From assembly GCF_015235415.1 (NCBI RefSeq), contig NZ_JADGLL010000005.1:47783-111782 (forward strand): a stretch of DNA of 64,000 nt. The letters are read 5' to 3'. The position numbers and the translations under genes were made by a program. Under the pieces are notes generated by a model. The model did no database searches. It saw only the letters and a program-made list of their open reading frames with translations, and had not been told where the DNA came from. Below are positions 8,858 through 17,166 of this stretch, piece after piece (the first letter of the stretch is position 1; each line of letters starts with the position of its first letter). Origin of the DNA: Microbacterium paludicola. Lineage in GTDB: Bacteria > Actinomycetota > Actinomycetes > Actinomycetales > Microbacteriaceae.

Positions 8858-9580
8858 TTACGCCTGAGCCCAGTGCGCCTCGAGTTCGCGCGCGACATCG
8901 GCGGGACGCTCGATCATCGGCCAGTGCGAGCTGCGCAGCTTGAAGACGGCACGTGCGCGTGTGGCATTTCCGAGCTCATCGGCGAAACGGTGAGGAAGGA
9001 AGGGATCATCCAGACCCCAGATCACCAGCGCCGGCGCGGTCACATCGCTCAAGCCGGGCTTCCACTCTGCCCCGACCTCGATCGCGGAACGGTAGAGGGC
9101 GAGGATGCTCGCCCTCATCGTGGCATCGAGATGCCGGACCGATTCTTCTGCCGCGTCGCGCGGCATCTGCGCTTCGTGGAGGCTGGCGGCGAACTCCGCG
9201 AGGTCGAGGTCCGCCATCCACTGCTCGCCTTCGCCCGGCGTTTGCCAGATCTTGGCGAGATAGTGCCACGGGTACTCGGGATCGATGGGCCCGCTGATGC
9301 CTGTCCAGGTCCGCACCAGATCCGGCCGGACAGATGCGAGACGGCCCGTGAGCAGAGACCCCCAGTCATGACCGACGAGGTCGACGGGTTCGCCGATCTC
9401 TTCGATCTTCTTGATGAGCCAATCGAGATACTCCTCTTTCGTCGACGTGAATCCTGCGGGGAGGGGTACGCCGAACCCGGGGAGATCGATCGTCACGATG
9501 TCTTCGCGTCGAAGGTGGGAACGGACGGTGTCCCAGAGCCGGTGAGTGTCGGGTACACCGTGGACGAGAACTGCAGGCAT
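8858..9580 (-). CDS. Alpha/beta hydrolase, epoxide-hydrolase/dehalogenase-like
   Basis: 240 residues with GGAGA just upstream of the ATG. The oxyanion HG motif (VLVHGVP) is at 5-10. The nucleophile elbow reads GHDWGS (70-75), placing Asp72 where serine hydrolases have Ser, as in epoxide hydrolases and haloalkane dehalogenases. The acid is Asp191 or Asp192 (WGLDDPF) and the base is His219 (SSHWP). The substrate is unknown. It sits 51 bp downstream of the quinone-oxidoreductase gene and is probably co-transcribed with it. Confidence 0.85.
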   Translation of the reverse strand: MPAVLVHGVPDTHRLWDTVRSHLRREDIVTIDLPGFGVPLPAGFTSTKEEYLDWLIKKIEEIGEPVDLVGHDWGSLLTGRLASVRPDLVRTWTGISGPIDPEYPWHYLAKIWQTPGEGEQWMADLDLAEFAASLHEAQMPRDAAEESVRHLDATMRASILALYRSAIEVGAEWKPGLSDVTAPALVIWGLDDPFLPHRFADELGNATRARAVFKLRSSHWPMIERPADVARELEAHWAQA

Positions 9581-9631
9581 TTCGGATTCTCCAATTGATT
9601 GTTGTCGTGGTCGGATGGCCGGTCGGCCGGG

Positions 9632-10537
9632 TCAGGGAAGGATGATGACTTTGCCGTGGGTGTGGCCCGTGGCGACGAGACGGTGGGCGTCCGCGGCCTT
9701 GGCGAGTGGGAAGCTCCGGCCGACCCGCGCGGTCCATGCACCCGCGGCGATCAGGTCCAGCGCCTCCTGGACAGGGCGGTGGTCGCGGTTGCCGCTGCCT
9801 CCGGGACTGAACGCAACGTCGTGCTTTGCGGCATCGCGGTCGGCGAGAGTCACGACCCGCTCGGGGCTGCCGAGGACTTCGATGAGAGCGGGCAGGAGCC
9901 CCTTCCCGGCCGTGTCCAGTGCGGCGTCGACTCCGTCCGGAGCGGCGGCACGGATGCGGGCGACGAGGCCTGGCCCGTGAGCGACCGGGATCGCACCGAG
10001 ACTCTCGACGAAGTCGGCGTTCGAGGTGCCGGCGACACCGATCACCGTCACACCGCGGTGTCTCGCGAACTGTACGGCGGCGCTGCCCAACGCGCCGCTC
10101 GCACCAGTGACGACGAGCGTGTCGCCCGGGTGGAGGTTCAGCAGCCCGAGCGCCCGCGCCGCGTTGTCGGCACCGATGACCGTCGCCGCGGCCTGCTCGA
10201 AGGAGACCCCGTCGGGTATGGTCGCATAGTTGCTGCTCACCGTGTATTCGGCGTAGGAGCCCTGGGTGGCGGAGTCCGGCCACCCAGCGACGCGCTCGCC
10301 GACCAGGCTCTCATCCACGCCCGGGCCGACGCCCTCGACGACGCCGGCGAACTCGAATCCGATGATGGCGGGAGCGCGCAGGCGGAATGCGCCGGCACGC
10401 GCGAGAATCTCTGCCGGGTTCACCCCGGCAGCGTGGACCCTCACCAGTACCTGAGCGCGACCTGGCGTCGGCTGCGGCGCCTCCGCGACGCGCAGCACCG
10501 AGGGATCCCCGAACGAGGTGATGACGGCAGCTTTCAT
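9632..10537 (-). CDS. NADP-dependent quinone/zinc-type alcohol dehydrogenase-like oxidoreductase (MDR family)
   Basis: 301 residues. GroES-like N-terminal half with GFEFAGVVEGVG (60-71); Rossmann half with VTGASGALGSAAVQ (143-156), a variant of the AxxGxxG NADPH loop of quinone oxidoreductases. No structural or catalytic zinc cysteines are visible, so it belongs to the zinc-free branch. It ends with HGKVIILP, the usual family C-terminus. It lies downstream of a MerR regulator on the same strand, with 140 bp between that may hold a MerR-controlled promoter. Likely role: reduction of an enone or quinone; substrate unknown. Confidence 0.88.
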   Translation of the reverse strand: MKAAVITSFGDPSVLRVAEAPQPTPGRAQVLVRVHAAGVNPAEILARAGAFRLRAPAIIGFEFAGVVEGVGPGVDESLVGERVAGWPDSATQGSYAEYTVSSNYATIPDGVSFEQAAATVIGADNAARALGLLNLHPGDTLVVTGASGALGSAAVQFARHRGVTVIGVAGTSNADFVESLGAIPVAHGPGLVARIRAAAPDGVDAALDTAGKGLLPALIEVLGSPERVVTLADRDAAKHDVAFSPGGSGNRDHRPVQEALDLIAAGAWTARVGRSFPLAKAADAHRLVATGHTHGKVIILP

Positions 10538-10677
10538 GACGATTCTTCTCTTTCATGCATCGAAACGGCGGCGTATAGAACGGGCATTCAGGACCGTTCG
10601 GTACACATCTAACATGCGCGGGCAGAGTTTTATTCGCAAGCCCTCGAGTGTGCTGCCCGGCGCGACAGCCTGGGATG

Positions 10678-11421
10678 TCAGTCCTGCGTAGCTGCGCGGC
10701 TGTCGGCTCGCGCGATCTCGATTGCCCGAGCCATGACATCGCGCTGTGCGGGGTTGTACAGCGCGACCATCGCCTCGGCCATCGCAGCCTGCGCGGCGTC
10801 CAGCGGCACGCTTACGCGCTCGGAAGGATCTGTAAGCCACGGGTACTGGCGGAACACCAGCGCCAGTTCGGGGGCGAAACGCACTGCCAGGCGGACTCGG
10901 GTGGCCTCGTCCGCGTCTGGTGGGAGAGCGTCGAATTCCTCACTCGCCCCATCCGAGTGGTCCGGCTCGTCGAGGAGCATCTGCCGCATATCCGCCAAGG
11001 CACGACTGTCATACAGTGTTGTCGACAGGAGGATCGCCGCTTTCTCGGCAGATGACAGTCGGTCAGCGACGTCTTCGAACTGGAGGGGGAGCCACGCGGC
11101 GAAGTCACCCTTGAGAATCACGCTGATATCCGAACGCATCCTCTGCAGTCGCTGGATCTGGATGTCGAGCCCTGCGTCGATCGCTCTCAAGGTTTCCGGC
11201 GGTCGCTCATCCGACGCCACTTGTTCGATTCGGTCCAGGGGCACGCCGATATCGCGCAACCGCCGGATCTGCAGCAGTCGCAGCAGATGCGTCGCTTCGT
11301 AGCTCTTGTATCCGTTGGAGCGACGCTCGGGGTGCTCCAGCAGCCCAAGGCGGTGATAGTGGCGGATGGTGTTGACGGTCGTTCCCGCGAGCGTGGCGAG
11401 CTCGGTCGTGCTCCACGGCAT
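10678..11421 (-). CDS. MerR family transcriptional regulator
   Basis: 247 residues from the ATG at 11421 (MPWSTTELATLAGTTVNTIR). The N-terminal winged helix-turn-helix includes TTVNTIRHYHRLGLLE and is followed by the MerR coiled region (RIRRLRDIGVPLDRIEQV, here read LQIRRLRDIG). The roughly 150-residue C-terminal part has no cysteine metal site, so it probably senses an organic ligand or acts in stress. It is closely related to the MerR at 20245-21009. Transcribed toward the quinone oxidoreductase, it is the natural candidate for its control. Confidence 0.87.
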   Translation of the reverse strand: MPWSTTELATLAGTTVNTIRHYHRLGLLEHPERRSNGYKSYEATHLLRLLQIRRLRDIGVPLDRIEQVASDERPPETLRAIDAGLDIQIQRLQRMRSDISVILKGDFAAWLPLQFEDVADRLSSAEKAAILLSTTLYDSRALADMRQMLLDEPDHSDGASEEFDALPPDADEATRVRLAVRFAPELALVFRQYPWLTDPSERVSVPLDAAQAAMAEAMVALYNPAQRDVMARAIEIARADSRAATQD

Positions 11422-11465
11422 GACCCGATTATCGTGGGTTCCCCGCTCGCGGGGCGCGATCTGGA

Positions 11466-13025
11466 TCATCCGTCGGCCCCTGCCAGTGCACACTCGGCGT
11501 CGCGAGCTGGTACCTCCAGGTCTATCAGGTAGGCAGCGACCGCCGCTTCCACGCAGTTGTTGGCTGCCAGCAGTGCCCCGTGCTGGTCCCCCTCGACGGT
11601 CAGCAGCGATCCGCCGAGAGTTTCCGCGAGTCGGATGCCGCCGGCGTGCGGTGTCGCGGGGTCACCGGTCACCGACACCGTGAGCGTCGGGGGAAGACCG
11701 CGAATCCCGTCGGCGTACGGGAAGCCCAGCGTTGGTTCGACGGGCCACCCTTCGCAGAGGTCCGACGTCTCAAGGATCGGGGTCCCGGGGTCCAGGAAAG
11801 GAGCGGCGTCGAGGGCGGCACGCTCCAGCTCGGCGAGCTCCGCCGGGGTGAAGCGGTCCTCGTCCAGGCAGTTGATCGCCAGGGTCGCTTCAGTGCTGTT
11901 GTCGTAGGTGCCTTCCGGGGTTCGACCGAGGTAGAAGTCCCTGAGCCCGAGCATGATGGTGCCGTCTCCTTGGGCGAGCTCGAAAAGTCCCTGGCTCATC
12001 ACCGGCCAGGTCGCGGAGCTGTAGAGACCTGTCACCATCGCGTCGCTCACATCGGCGAAGGTGAGTTCGCGGCCGGAGGTCGTCAGGAGCGGGGAGTCGA
12101 CGAGCGGGCGCGTCAGTTGCTGATACTCCTCGGTCGCCGTTGCGGGGTCGTCGCCGATTACGCAGGCGCCTTGCTGGGCGCAGAAGGCTGCGAACTGTTC
12201 GAACGACTCTTGGAAGCCCGCCCACTGCTGCACGCGGCGCTCCAGAGTGGTCGCGTGCGGATCGAGCGCGCCATCCAACACGAGGGCGCGCACGTTCTCG
12301 GGATACATCTCGGCGTACACCGCGCCCAGCCTCGTGCCGTAGCTCGAACCCGCGAAGGACAGTGACGTGTCACCGAGTACCGCGCGGATGACGTCCATGT
12401 CCCGCGCCACGTCGCGGGTGCCGAGGTGCGCCAACGCCTCCTCGCCGCCTACGCTCTCGGCGCACGCCTCCACGAGTGGGCGCACACCCGAGTACGACAA
12501 CTGGCTCGCGCTGCCCGCCCCGGCATCGCGTTCGGCGTCACTGTAGCAATCGAGCGCGGGCACGGTCGCCCCGGTGCCGCGTGGATCGAAGCCGACGATG
12601 TCGAACCGCTCGGTCAGCGCGTTATCGACCCAGACATCAGCGAGCTGAGCTGCGTAGCCCACGCCCGGGAAGCCCGGCCCGCCCGGGTTAACCACGAGTG
12701 AACCGATCCGGGCGTCGCCGCGCGCAGGCACTCGAAATACCGCGATCTGCGCCAATGCCGCATCAGGGTCTTCGTAGTCCAGCGGCACCTCGACATGTCC
12801 GCACTCGCCCACGATGACGTTCTCGGGGACGTGTCCGGGCAACTCGCAGGGTTCGAGATCCAGCCGCTGTTCGTAGAACCGCTCGAGCCCGCCACCCTCC
12901 GACGCTTCCGACGGGGGTGGGGCCGCCGGGGCGCACGCAGTGGCGACGAAGACAACCGACACCACGGCGGCGAGTATCCCGTACAGGCGGCGCCGAGACG
13001 CTCGGCGAGGGGAGTGTTCGCTCAT
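11466..13025 (-). CDS. TAP-like alpha/beta hydrolase lipoprotein (tripeptidyl-aminopeptidase family)
   Basis: 519 residues from the ATG at 13025. A signal peptide ends at a lipobox VATAC with the lipidated Cys at 31, so the protein is probably anchored outside the membrane. The catalytic triad is Ser228 in GSSYG, Asp454 in VTGDPATPHAGG and His481 in GDQHGALL; the last two lie in the TAP-like C-terminal domain. This matches actinobacterial secreted tripeptidyl aminopeptidases (SlpD/Tap type), which release N-terminal peptides or hydrolyse esters. It is 44 bp upstream of the MerR gene on the same strand; functional linkage is uncertain. Confidence 0.9.
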   Translation of the reverse strand: MSEHSPRRASRRRLYGILAAVVSVVFVATACAPAAPPPSEASEGGGLERFYEQRLDLEPCELPGHVPENVIVGECGHVEVPLDYEDPDAALAQIAVFRVPARGDARIGSLVVNPGGPGFPGVGYAAQLADVWVDNALTERFDIVGFDPRGTGATVPALDCYSDAERDAGAGSASQLSYSGVRPLVEACAESVGGEEALAHLGTRDVARDMDVIRAVLGDTSLSFAGSSYGTRLGAVYAEMYPENVRALVLDGALDPHATTLERRVQQWAGFQESFEQFAAFCAQQGACVIGDDPATATEEYQQLTRPLVDSPLLTTSGRELTFADVSDAMVTGLYSSATWPVMSQGLFELAQGDGTIMLGLRDFYLGRTPEGTYDNSTEATLAINCLDEDRFTPAELAELERAALDAAPFLDPGTPILETSDLCEGWPVEPTLGFPYADGIRGLPPTLTVSVTGDPATPHAGGIRLAETLGGSLLTVEGDQHGALLAANNCVEAAVAAYLIDLEVPARDAECALAGADG

Positions 13026-13085
13026 GACGTCCAGACCACACCCTGTCTTCGCCACAGGGTCAAGCGGATCTCCCCCTCGCGTCAA

Positions 13086-13444
13086 CTGCTGCTGTGACGG
13101 GGCACCATCCCCGTCTAGAGGACGATGTCAGCGCAGGTTCCCGTCCGACCCATGTAGTTGAATCGCACGTCGAGGCTCCCATGCTCGCGCTCCCGCGCGC
13201 GAAGAACGCCGCGCCTGTTCCTAGTCACCGAATCCACGGCGACCCCCGGGAGCTGTTTCGACTAGGTCGGGCGTGACGACTTGCGCCCCTCCGCACGCAG
13301 CCGGGTGACCGCGAGATGACCGCTCTCGCTGCCTGCCCCCGCGCCCCTGAGGCGCGATACGGCGGAGTTCGCTGTCGTCGCGAGCCGGTCGGACCGTGCA
13401 TACCGCCGGGAATGCCGCCCCTCCCGCCTCCGTTCGGACGGGTG
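13086..13444. other. Intergenic region upstream of the two-component operon
   Basis: About 360 bp between the divergent TAP-like hydrolase and the small membrane protein gene. No open frame here resembles a protein. The operon promoter presumably lies at its right edge, next to the palindrome at 13445-13459. Confidence 0.5.
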
Positions 13445-13459
13445 GTGACACGGTGTCAC
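13445..13459. promoter_or_regulatory. Palindrome GTGACAC-g-GTGTCAC upstream of the two-component operon
   Basis: A perfect inverted repeat of 7-bp arms with a 1-nt spacer, 37 nt upstream of the start at 13496. The identical 15-mer recurs at 15518-15532, before the SpoIIM-like gene. It is the likely operator of the response regulator encoded at 14892-15509. Confidence 0.7.
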
Positions 13460-13495
13460 TACCGGGAGGGACTGCCTGCCCCGGAGGCTCGATAG

Positions 13496-13741
13496 ATGAA
13501 AGCTCTCGATCTGGTGCTCAACGCGCTCATCGTCCTCTCCGCGACCGTGTTCCTCGCGTATCTAGGACTGCTCTATGATTTCGGCCTCTTCACCACGCTC
13601 CCGGAATGGATCACACGCCCGTTCCTGGATCTTCCGGTGCTGCAGTACGTTGCCCTGGGCGCGCTCATCGGCGCGATGGTCGCGAAGATCCCCGTTAGGA
13701 CGGCGATCCGACGGCAGCATCTGGGAGAGGAGCCCTGGTGA
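13496..13741 (+). CDS. Small two-helix membrane protein, first gene of the two-component operon
   Basis: 81 residues with a good ribosome site (GGAGG) 7-8 nt upstream. Two hydrophobic segments (about 6-30 and 48-66) are separated by a short loop with a DFG; the C-terminus is basic (RTAIRRQHLGEEPW) and probably cytoplasmic. I do not recognise the family. Its stop overlaps the GTG of the histidine kinase (GTGA), so the two are translationally coupled. It may be a sensory partner or modulator of the kinase, by analogy with small membrane genes beside DesK-type kinases; that is inference. Confidence 0.75.
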   Translation: MKALDLVLNALIVLSATVFLAYLGLLYDFGLFTTLPEWITRPFLDLPVLQYVALGALIGAMVAKIPVRTAIRRQHLGEEPW

Positions 13742-14895
13742 TCGAAAGCGAAAGGCCGACCGATTCGCGGGCGATCGCAAGGATGCGGCGGATGGTGGTC
13801 GGTTCCGCCATCCTCGCGATCGCCCCGCTGTCGGTGATCGGCGTCGTCCTCACCAGCACATCCTGGTGGGAGGCGCTGTTCGTCGGACTCACCCTGGCGT
13901 TCACCACGACGCTGCTGAAGGAGTGGCGGCTCGACGGGTACGCCCCGCGCGCCGTGTTCCTCTTCGTCTTCGCCGGAGCGACTTATCTATACGGGGCGTT
14001 TATGGCGAACAGTCCCATCAGCTTCATGCCCTTCGCCCTGGTGGGCGCCCTGCTCGTCATGAAGGCTAGAAGGCACCGCCTGATCGCCTCCCTCCTGCTG
14101 GCGCTGGTCGTGGCGGGGTTCGGTGCGGTGTCCCTTCTGACGCATATGCCGACACCTACCCTCGTCATCCAGTTCGTCGTCGTGCCGGCGGCTGGGACGC
14201 TCTACATCGTCGCGGTGGTCTTCGTCGGCGAACTCGCCTGGCAGCTCGTGCGCGAGGCCGAGCGCGCCAAAGTGATCGAATCGGCGCTTGCTGTGGCGGA
14301 GGAGCGGGTGCGCTTCGCGGGCGACCTGCACGATATCCAAGGGCAGTCGCTGCATGTCATCAAACTGAAGGCGACGCTCGCCCGTCGATTGTTGGAGGAC
14401 GATCCGCACCGCGCGGCGGGAGAGCTCGCCGAGATCCGTCGGCTGGTCGATGACACCGTCGCCAAGACGCGCGAACTCACTCATGCCCGCTACGAGATTG
14501 ACCTCGTTGCCGAGCTCGAGAACACGCGGGCCCTCGCCGAGGCATCCGGTATGAGCGTGTCGATCCGCACCGAGCTGGACCGTTCCTCCCGTCCCCACTC
14601 GCTCCTGGCACACACGCTCCGTGAGGCCACGACCAACCTCCTGCGTCACGCGGAGCCGTCGTGGGTGACCATCACCGCCAGCGCCGCCGACGTCGAGATC
14701 AAGAACGACGGCGCTCTTGCCGCGAGCGAGATCCGTGCACGAGGACTCGCGCGACTCCAACGGCGGATCCAAGCCGTCGGCGGCGCGCTCGACTTCTCGC
14801 GGCAGGACGACATCTTCACCGTCCGTGCGCGAATCCCTGCGCGCGGCAGGGCCGCATCGATCGCATACGAGGGCCGGGTTGGAGAACGACGATGA
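13738..14895 (+). CDS. DesK/NarL-type sensor histidine kinase
   Basis: 385 residues, GTG start overlapping the upstream stop. The N-terminal half has about five membrane segments (near 20-42, 46-62, 71-90, 95-110 and 117-165) and no extracytoplasmic domain, so it probably senses the membrane itself. The HisKA_3 box is DLHDIQGQSL with the phospho-accepting His198. The ATPase domain carries the N-box LREATTNLLRHAE and a short G-box region. It ends with the ATGA overlap to the response regulator, making a tight three-gene operon. Confidence 0.92.
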   Translation: MIESERPTDSRAIARMRRMVVGSAILAIAPLSVIGVVLTSTSWWEALFVGLTLAFTTTLLKEWRLDGYAPRAVFLFVFAGATYLYGAFMANSPISFMPFALVGALLVMKARRHRLIASLLLALVVAGFGAVSLLTHMPTPTLVIQFVVVPAAGTLYIVAVVFVGELAWQLVREAERAKVIESALAVAEERVRFAGDLHDIQGQSLHVIKLKATLARRLLEDDPHRAAGELAEIRRLVDDTVAKTRELTHARYEIDLVAELENTRALAEASGMSVSIRTELDRSSRPHSLLAHTLREATTNLLRHAEPSWVTITASAADVEIKNDGALAASEIRARGLARLQRRIQAVGGALDFSRQDDIFTVRARIPARGRAASIAYEGRVGERR

Positions 14896-15509
14896 GCAGC
14901 GGCGACAGTATCCGTGTGGTCCTCGCCGACGACGAGCAGCTTCTGCGATACACGCTGGGCGCGCTCCTGACGCTCGACGGCTCGATCGCCATCGTCGGTC
15001 AGGCGTCGGACGGCGCCGAGGCAGTGACCGTCGCCGTCCGCGAGCGGCCTGACGTGCTGGTGATCGATCTCGAGATGCCCGGTACTGACGGTCTGCACGC
15101 GGTCGAGTCGATTCGGCGCCAGGTGCCGGAACAGAAGATCCTGATGCTGACGCGACACGCGCGACCGGGGGTCCTTCGGCGAGCGCTGAAAGCGGGGGTG
15201 CGCGGCTTCATGAGCAAATCTGCCGATCCTGAACTCATCGGCGACGTCATTCACCGGTTGCACGAGGGCGGCCGATGGGTCGACCACGACGTCCTCGAGG
15301 CGTCCATGATCGATGACTCACCACTCTCGGATCGGGAGCTCGATGCGCTCCGGGTGACGCTGGAGGGGTACTCGGTAAGGGAGATCGCTGCGCGACTGCA
15401 TCTGGCTCCCGGCACCGTGCGCAACTACCTTTCGAGCGCCATGCAGAAGACGCACAGCGCAACGCGACAGGACGCCGCGCGTCATGCCCGGTCGCGCGGC
15501 TGGCTCTGA
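14892..15509 (+). CDS. NarL/LuxR-type response regulator
   Basis: 205 residues. Receiver domain with the acidic pair Asp13/Asp14, phospho-acceptor Asp59 in VIDLEMPG, Thr87 and Lys109. The C-terminal LuxR helix-turn-helix (about 145-200) includes DRELDALRVTLEGYS and APGTVRNYLSSAM. It should be phosphorylated by the overlapping kinase and bind DNA as a dimer. The perfect palindromes before its own operon and immediately after it, ahead of the SpoIIM-like gene, are the obvious targets, implying autoregulation and control of one adjacent gene. Confidence 0.92.
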   Translation: MSSGDSIRVVLADDEQLLRYTLGALLTLDGSIAIVGQASDGAEAVTVAVRERPDVLVIDLEMPGTDGLHAVESIRRQVPEQKILMLTRHARPGVLRRALKAGVRGFMSKSADPELIGDVIHRLHEGGRWVDHDVLEASMIDDSPLSDRELDALRVTLEGYSVREIAARLHLAPGTVRNYLSSAMQKTHSATRQDAARHARSRGWL

Positions 15510-15517
15510 GATGGCAT

Positions 15518-15532
15518 GTGACACGGTGTCAC
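15518..15532. promoter_or_regulatory. Second copy of palindrome GTGACAC-g-GTGTCAC, upstream of the SpoIIM-like gene
   Basis: Identical to 13445-13459 and centred 66 nt before the start at 15591. A half site GTGACAC follows at 15541-15547, 23 nt after the start of the palindrome. Confidence 0.7.
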
Positions 15533-15590
15533 TCGTCCTGGTGACACCGGCGCACTACCTCGCACCGAGCAGCCGGAGTGCACTGGATGC

Positions 15591-16241
15591 ATGACCACTT
15601 CAGTGCCCATAAACGATCTTCCTCCGCGCGTGCGTCTCTTGCGTCGTCCCTTCCGGGTGGTGCGTGAGAATCTGCGCGTCTACCTCATTCTCAACGCGGC
15701 TGCATACGGACTGACGCTCATCGGGTTGGTCCTCGGGCTGATCTTCCCCGATCTCGTCGCACAGGAGGCCGCCGGCTTGGAAGCAGACGGAACTGGCGAG
15801 CTCGTCCGCGGGCTCGTCACCAACCCCGCGCTGTTCGCGCTGGCAATCCTCGGCGTGAACCTGTTCGGCCTCAGTGCCCTGACCATCGTCCTACCCTCGC
15901 TCATCGTGCCGTTCGCGGGGCTCGCCTTCTTCGGCTACTGGGCCGTGACGACCGGGATCACCATCGCCCCCCAATCGGAGGGCGAATGGATCCTCTTCAT
16001 CCCGCACTCCCTCACCCTCGTGATCGAGCTGCAGGCATACATCCTGTTCCTTCTCGGCGCCTTCCTGATCGGCAAGCACTGGCTCTTCCCGCGCACTGCC
16101 GGGGTAGAAACCCGGCGCCGAGGGTACCTCCGCGGCCTGCAGAAGCTTGGACTTCTGGCGCTCCCCGCGCTCGTGCTCCTCATCATCGGCGCCCTCTGGG
16201 AGGCGTACTCCCTCAGCTTCCTGCTGGGCGGGCTCGTGTAG
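15591..16241 (+). CDS. SpoIIM-like (stage II sporulation protein M family) membrane protein
   Basis: 216 residues. A basic N-terminus with RPFRVVRENLRVYL is followed by about five hydrophobic segments (near 30-50, 78-98, 100-125, 135-160 and 186-206). The stretch IPHSLTLVIELQAYILFLLGAF resembles the LPHG-ELPA segment of SpoIIM/DUF95 proteins, and the order of the other segments fits. In non-sporulating actinobacteria such proteins have no clear role; some sit with export or stress genes. The palindrome upstream makes it the probable output gene of the adjacent two-component system. Confidence 0.7.
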   Translation: MTTSVPINDLPPRVRLLRRPFRVVRENLRVYLILNAAAYGLTLIGLVLGLIFPDLVAQEAAGLEADGTGELVRGLVTNPALFALAILGVNLFGLSALTIVLPSLIVPFAGLAFFGYWAVTTGITIAPQSEGEWILFIPHSLTLVIELQAYILFLLGAFLIGKHWLFPRTAGVETRRRGYLRGLQKLGLLALPALVLLIIGALWEAYSLSFLLGGLV

Positions 16242-16406
16242 TTGGAGCCCGGAGTCGCGTGCACCTGCGTCGACGCCTGGGGCTCGTCGACGCAGGTCAT
16301 CGACGCACCCGTCGCTTTCGGTTTCGTCGCGGGCGGCTCGGCGGCATTCGTCACCTCAGCTGTGCTCACCAACGGCGGCATGAACGTCTGGAAAATCCGC
16401 GTCATC

Positions 16407-16422
16407 CGGACTGTCTGGTCCG
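16407..16422. promoter_or_regulatory. Inverted repeat CGGAC-N6-GTCCG upstream of the TetR gene
   Basis: Five-bp arms around six bases, ending 21 nt before the start at 16444 and just upstream of a CATAAT -10-like box (16431-16436). The position suits an autoregulatory TetR operator. The inner six bases are not symmetric, so support is moderate. Confidence 0.4.
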
Positions 16423-16443
16423 TAACGGGGCATAATTACTACC

Positions 16444-17055
16444 ATGCCCGTATCGCAGACCAAGCTGGGGCGACCTCGCGAGTTCGATCCCGACTATGCC
16501 CTGGAACAAGCCATGAGGGTGTTCTGGGCCAAGGGATATGAAGGGGCGAGCCTGACGGACCTGACTGAGGCGATGGGCATCACTCGCAGCAGCATGTATG
16601 CGGCGTTCGGGAACAAGGACGAGCTGTTCCAGCGAGTGGTCGAGCGGTACACAGAAGGCCCAGCCTCCTACGGAATCCGTGCACTTTCCGAGCCGACCGC
16701 ACGCCAAGTGGCCCAGTCCATTCTTCGCGGCGCTGCCGCTGCCAGCACACGTCGCGAGACGCCCCACGGATGCCTGGGCGTCCAGGCTGCGCTGTCGGCC
16801 GGCGACAACGGACTCACTGCCCAGAAGGTCCTCATCGACTGGCGCCAGGATGCCACTGCGCGCCTCGAGTCCCGATTTCTGCGTGCGCAGGCCGAGGGCG
16901 ACCTGCCGGAGACCGAGGACCCACGCACGCTGGCGAGCTACATCACGACGGTCGCGTACGGCATCGCCGTTCAAGCGGCGACGGGAATGAGCGAGGCGGA
17001 ACTGCGCCGGGTGGCTGATCTGGCGATGAAAGCGGCGTCCTGGTCCCACGACTGA
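16444..17055 (+). CDS. TetR/AcrR family transcriptional regulator
   Basis: 203 residues. The N-terminal helix-turn-helix (about 10-56) reads GRPREFDPDYALEQAM, then SLTDLTEAMGITRSSMYAAF, characteristic of the AcuR/ComR-like branch. The C-terminal ligand domain (about 80-200) includes ETPHGCLGVQAAL, a common motif in that branch. No divergent target gene is present upstream; the nearest partner is the convergent Gal80-like gene. The start is probably leaderless, with CATAAT 7 nt before the ATG. The ligand is unknown. Confidence 0.88.
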   Translation: MPVSQTKLGRPREFDPDYALEQAMRVFWAKGYEGASLTDLTEAMGITRSSMYAAFGNKDELFQRVVERYTEGPASYGIRALSEPTARQVAQSILRGAAAASTRRETPHGCLGVQAALSAGDNGLTAQKVLIDWRQDATARLESRFLRAQAEGDLPETEDPRTLASYITTVAYGIAVQAATGMSEAELRRVADLAMKAASWSHD

Positions 17056-17166
17056 CACAGCGAACTTCACGACCGTCTTCATCGGTGCGTTAGGTGTCAC
17101 CACCGAGTCGGCTCGACAACAGTGTGCGGGCCGCCGCCGTGGCCGCCCGCACCCTGCCGAAGTGTT

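Noticed and set aside
12362..12373. GTGACGTGTCAC, resembling the two-component palindrome
   Set aside because: It lies inside the TAP-like hydrolase coding sequence, has a 2-nt spacer and is not upstream of a gene.
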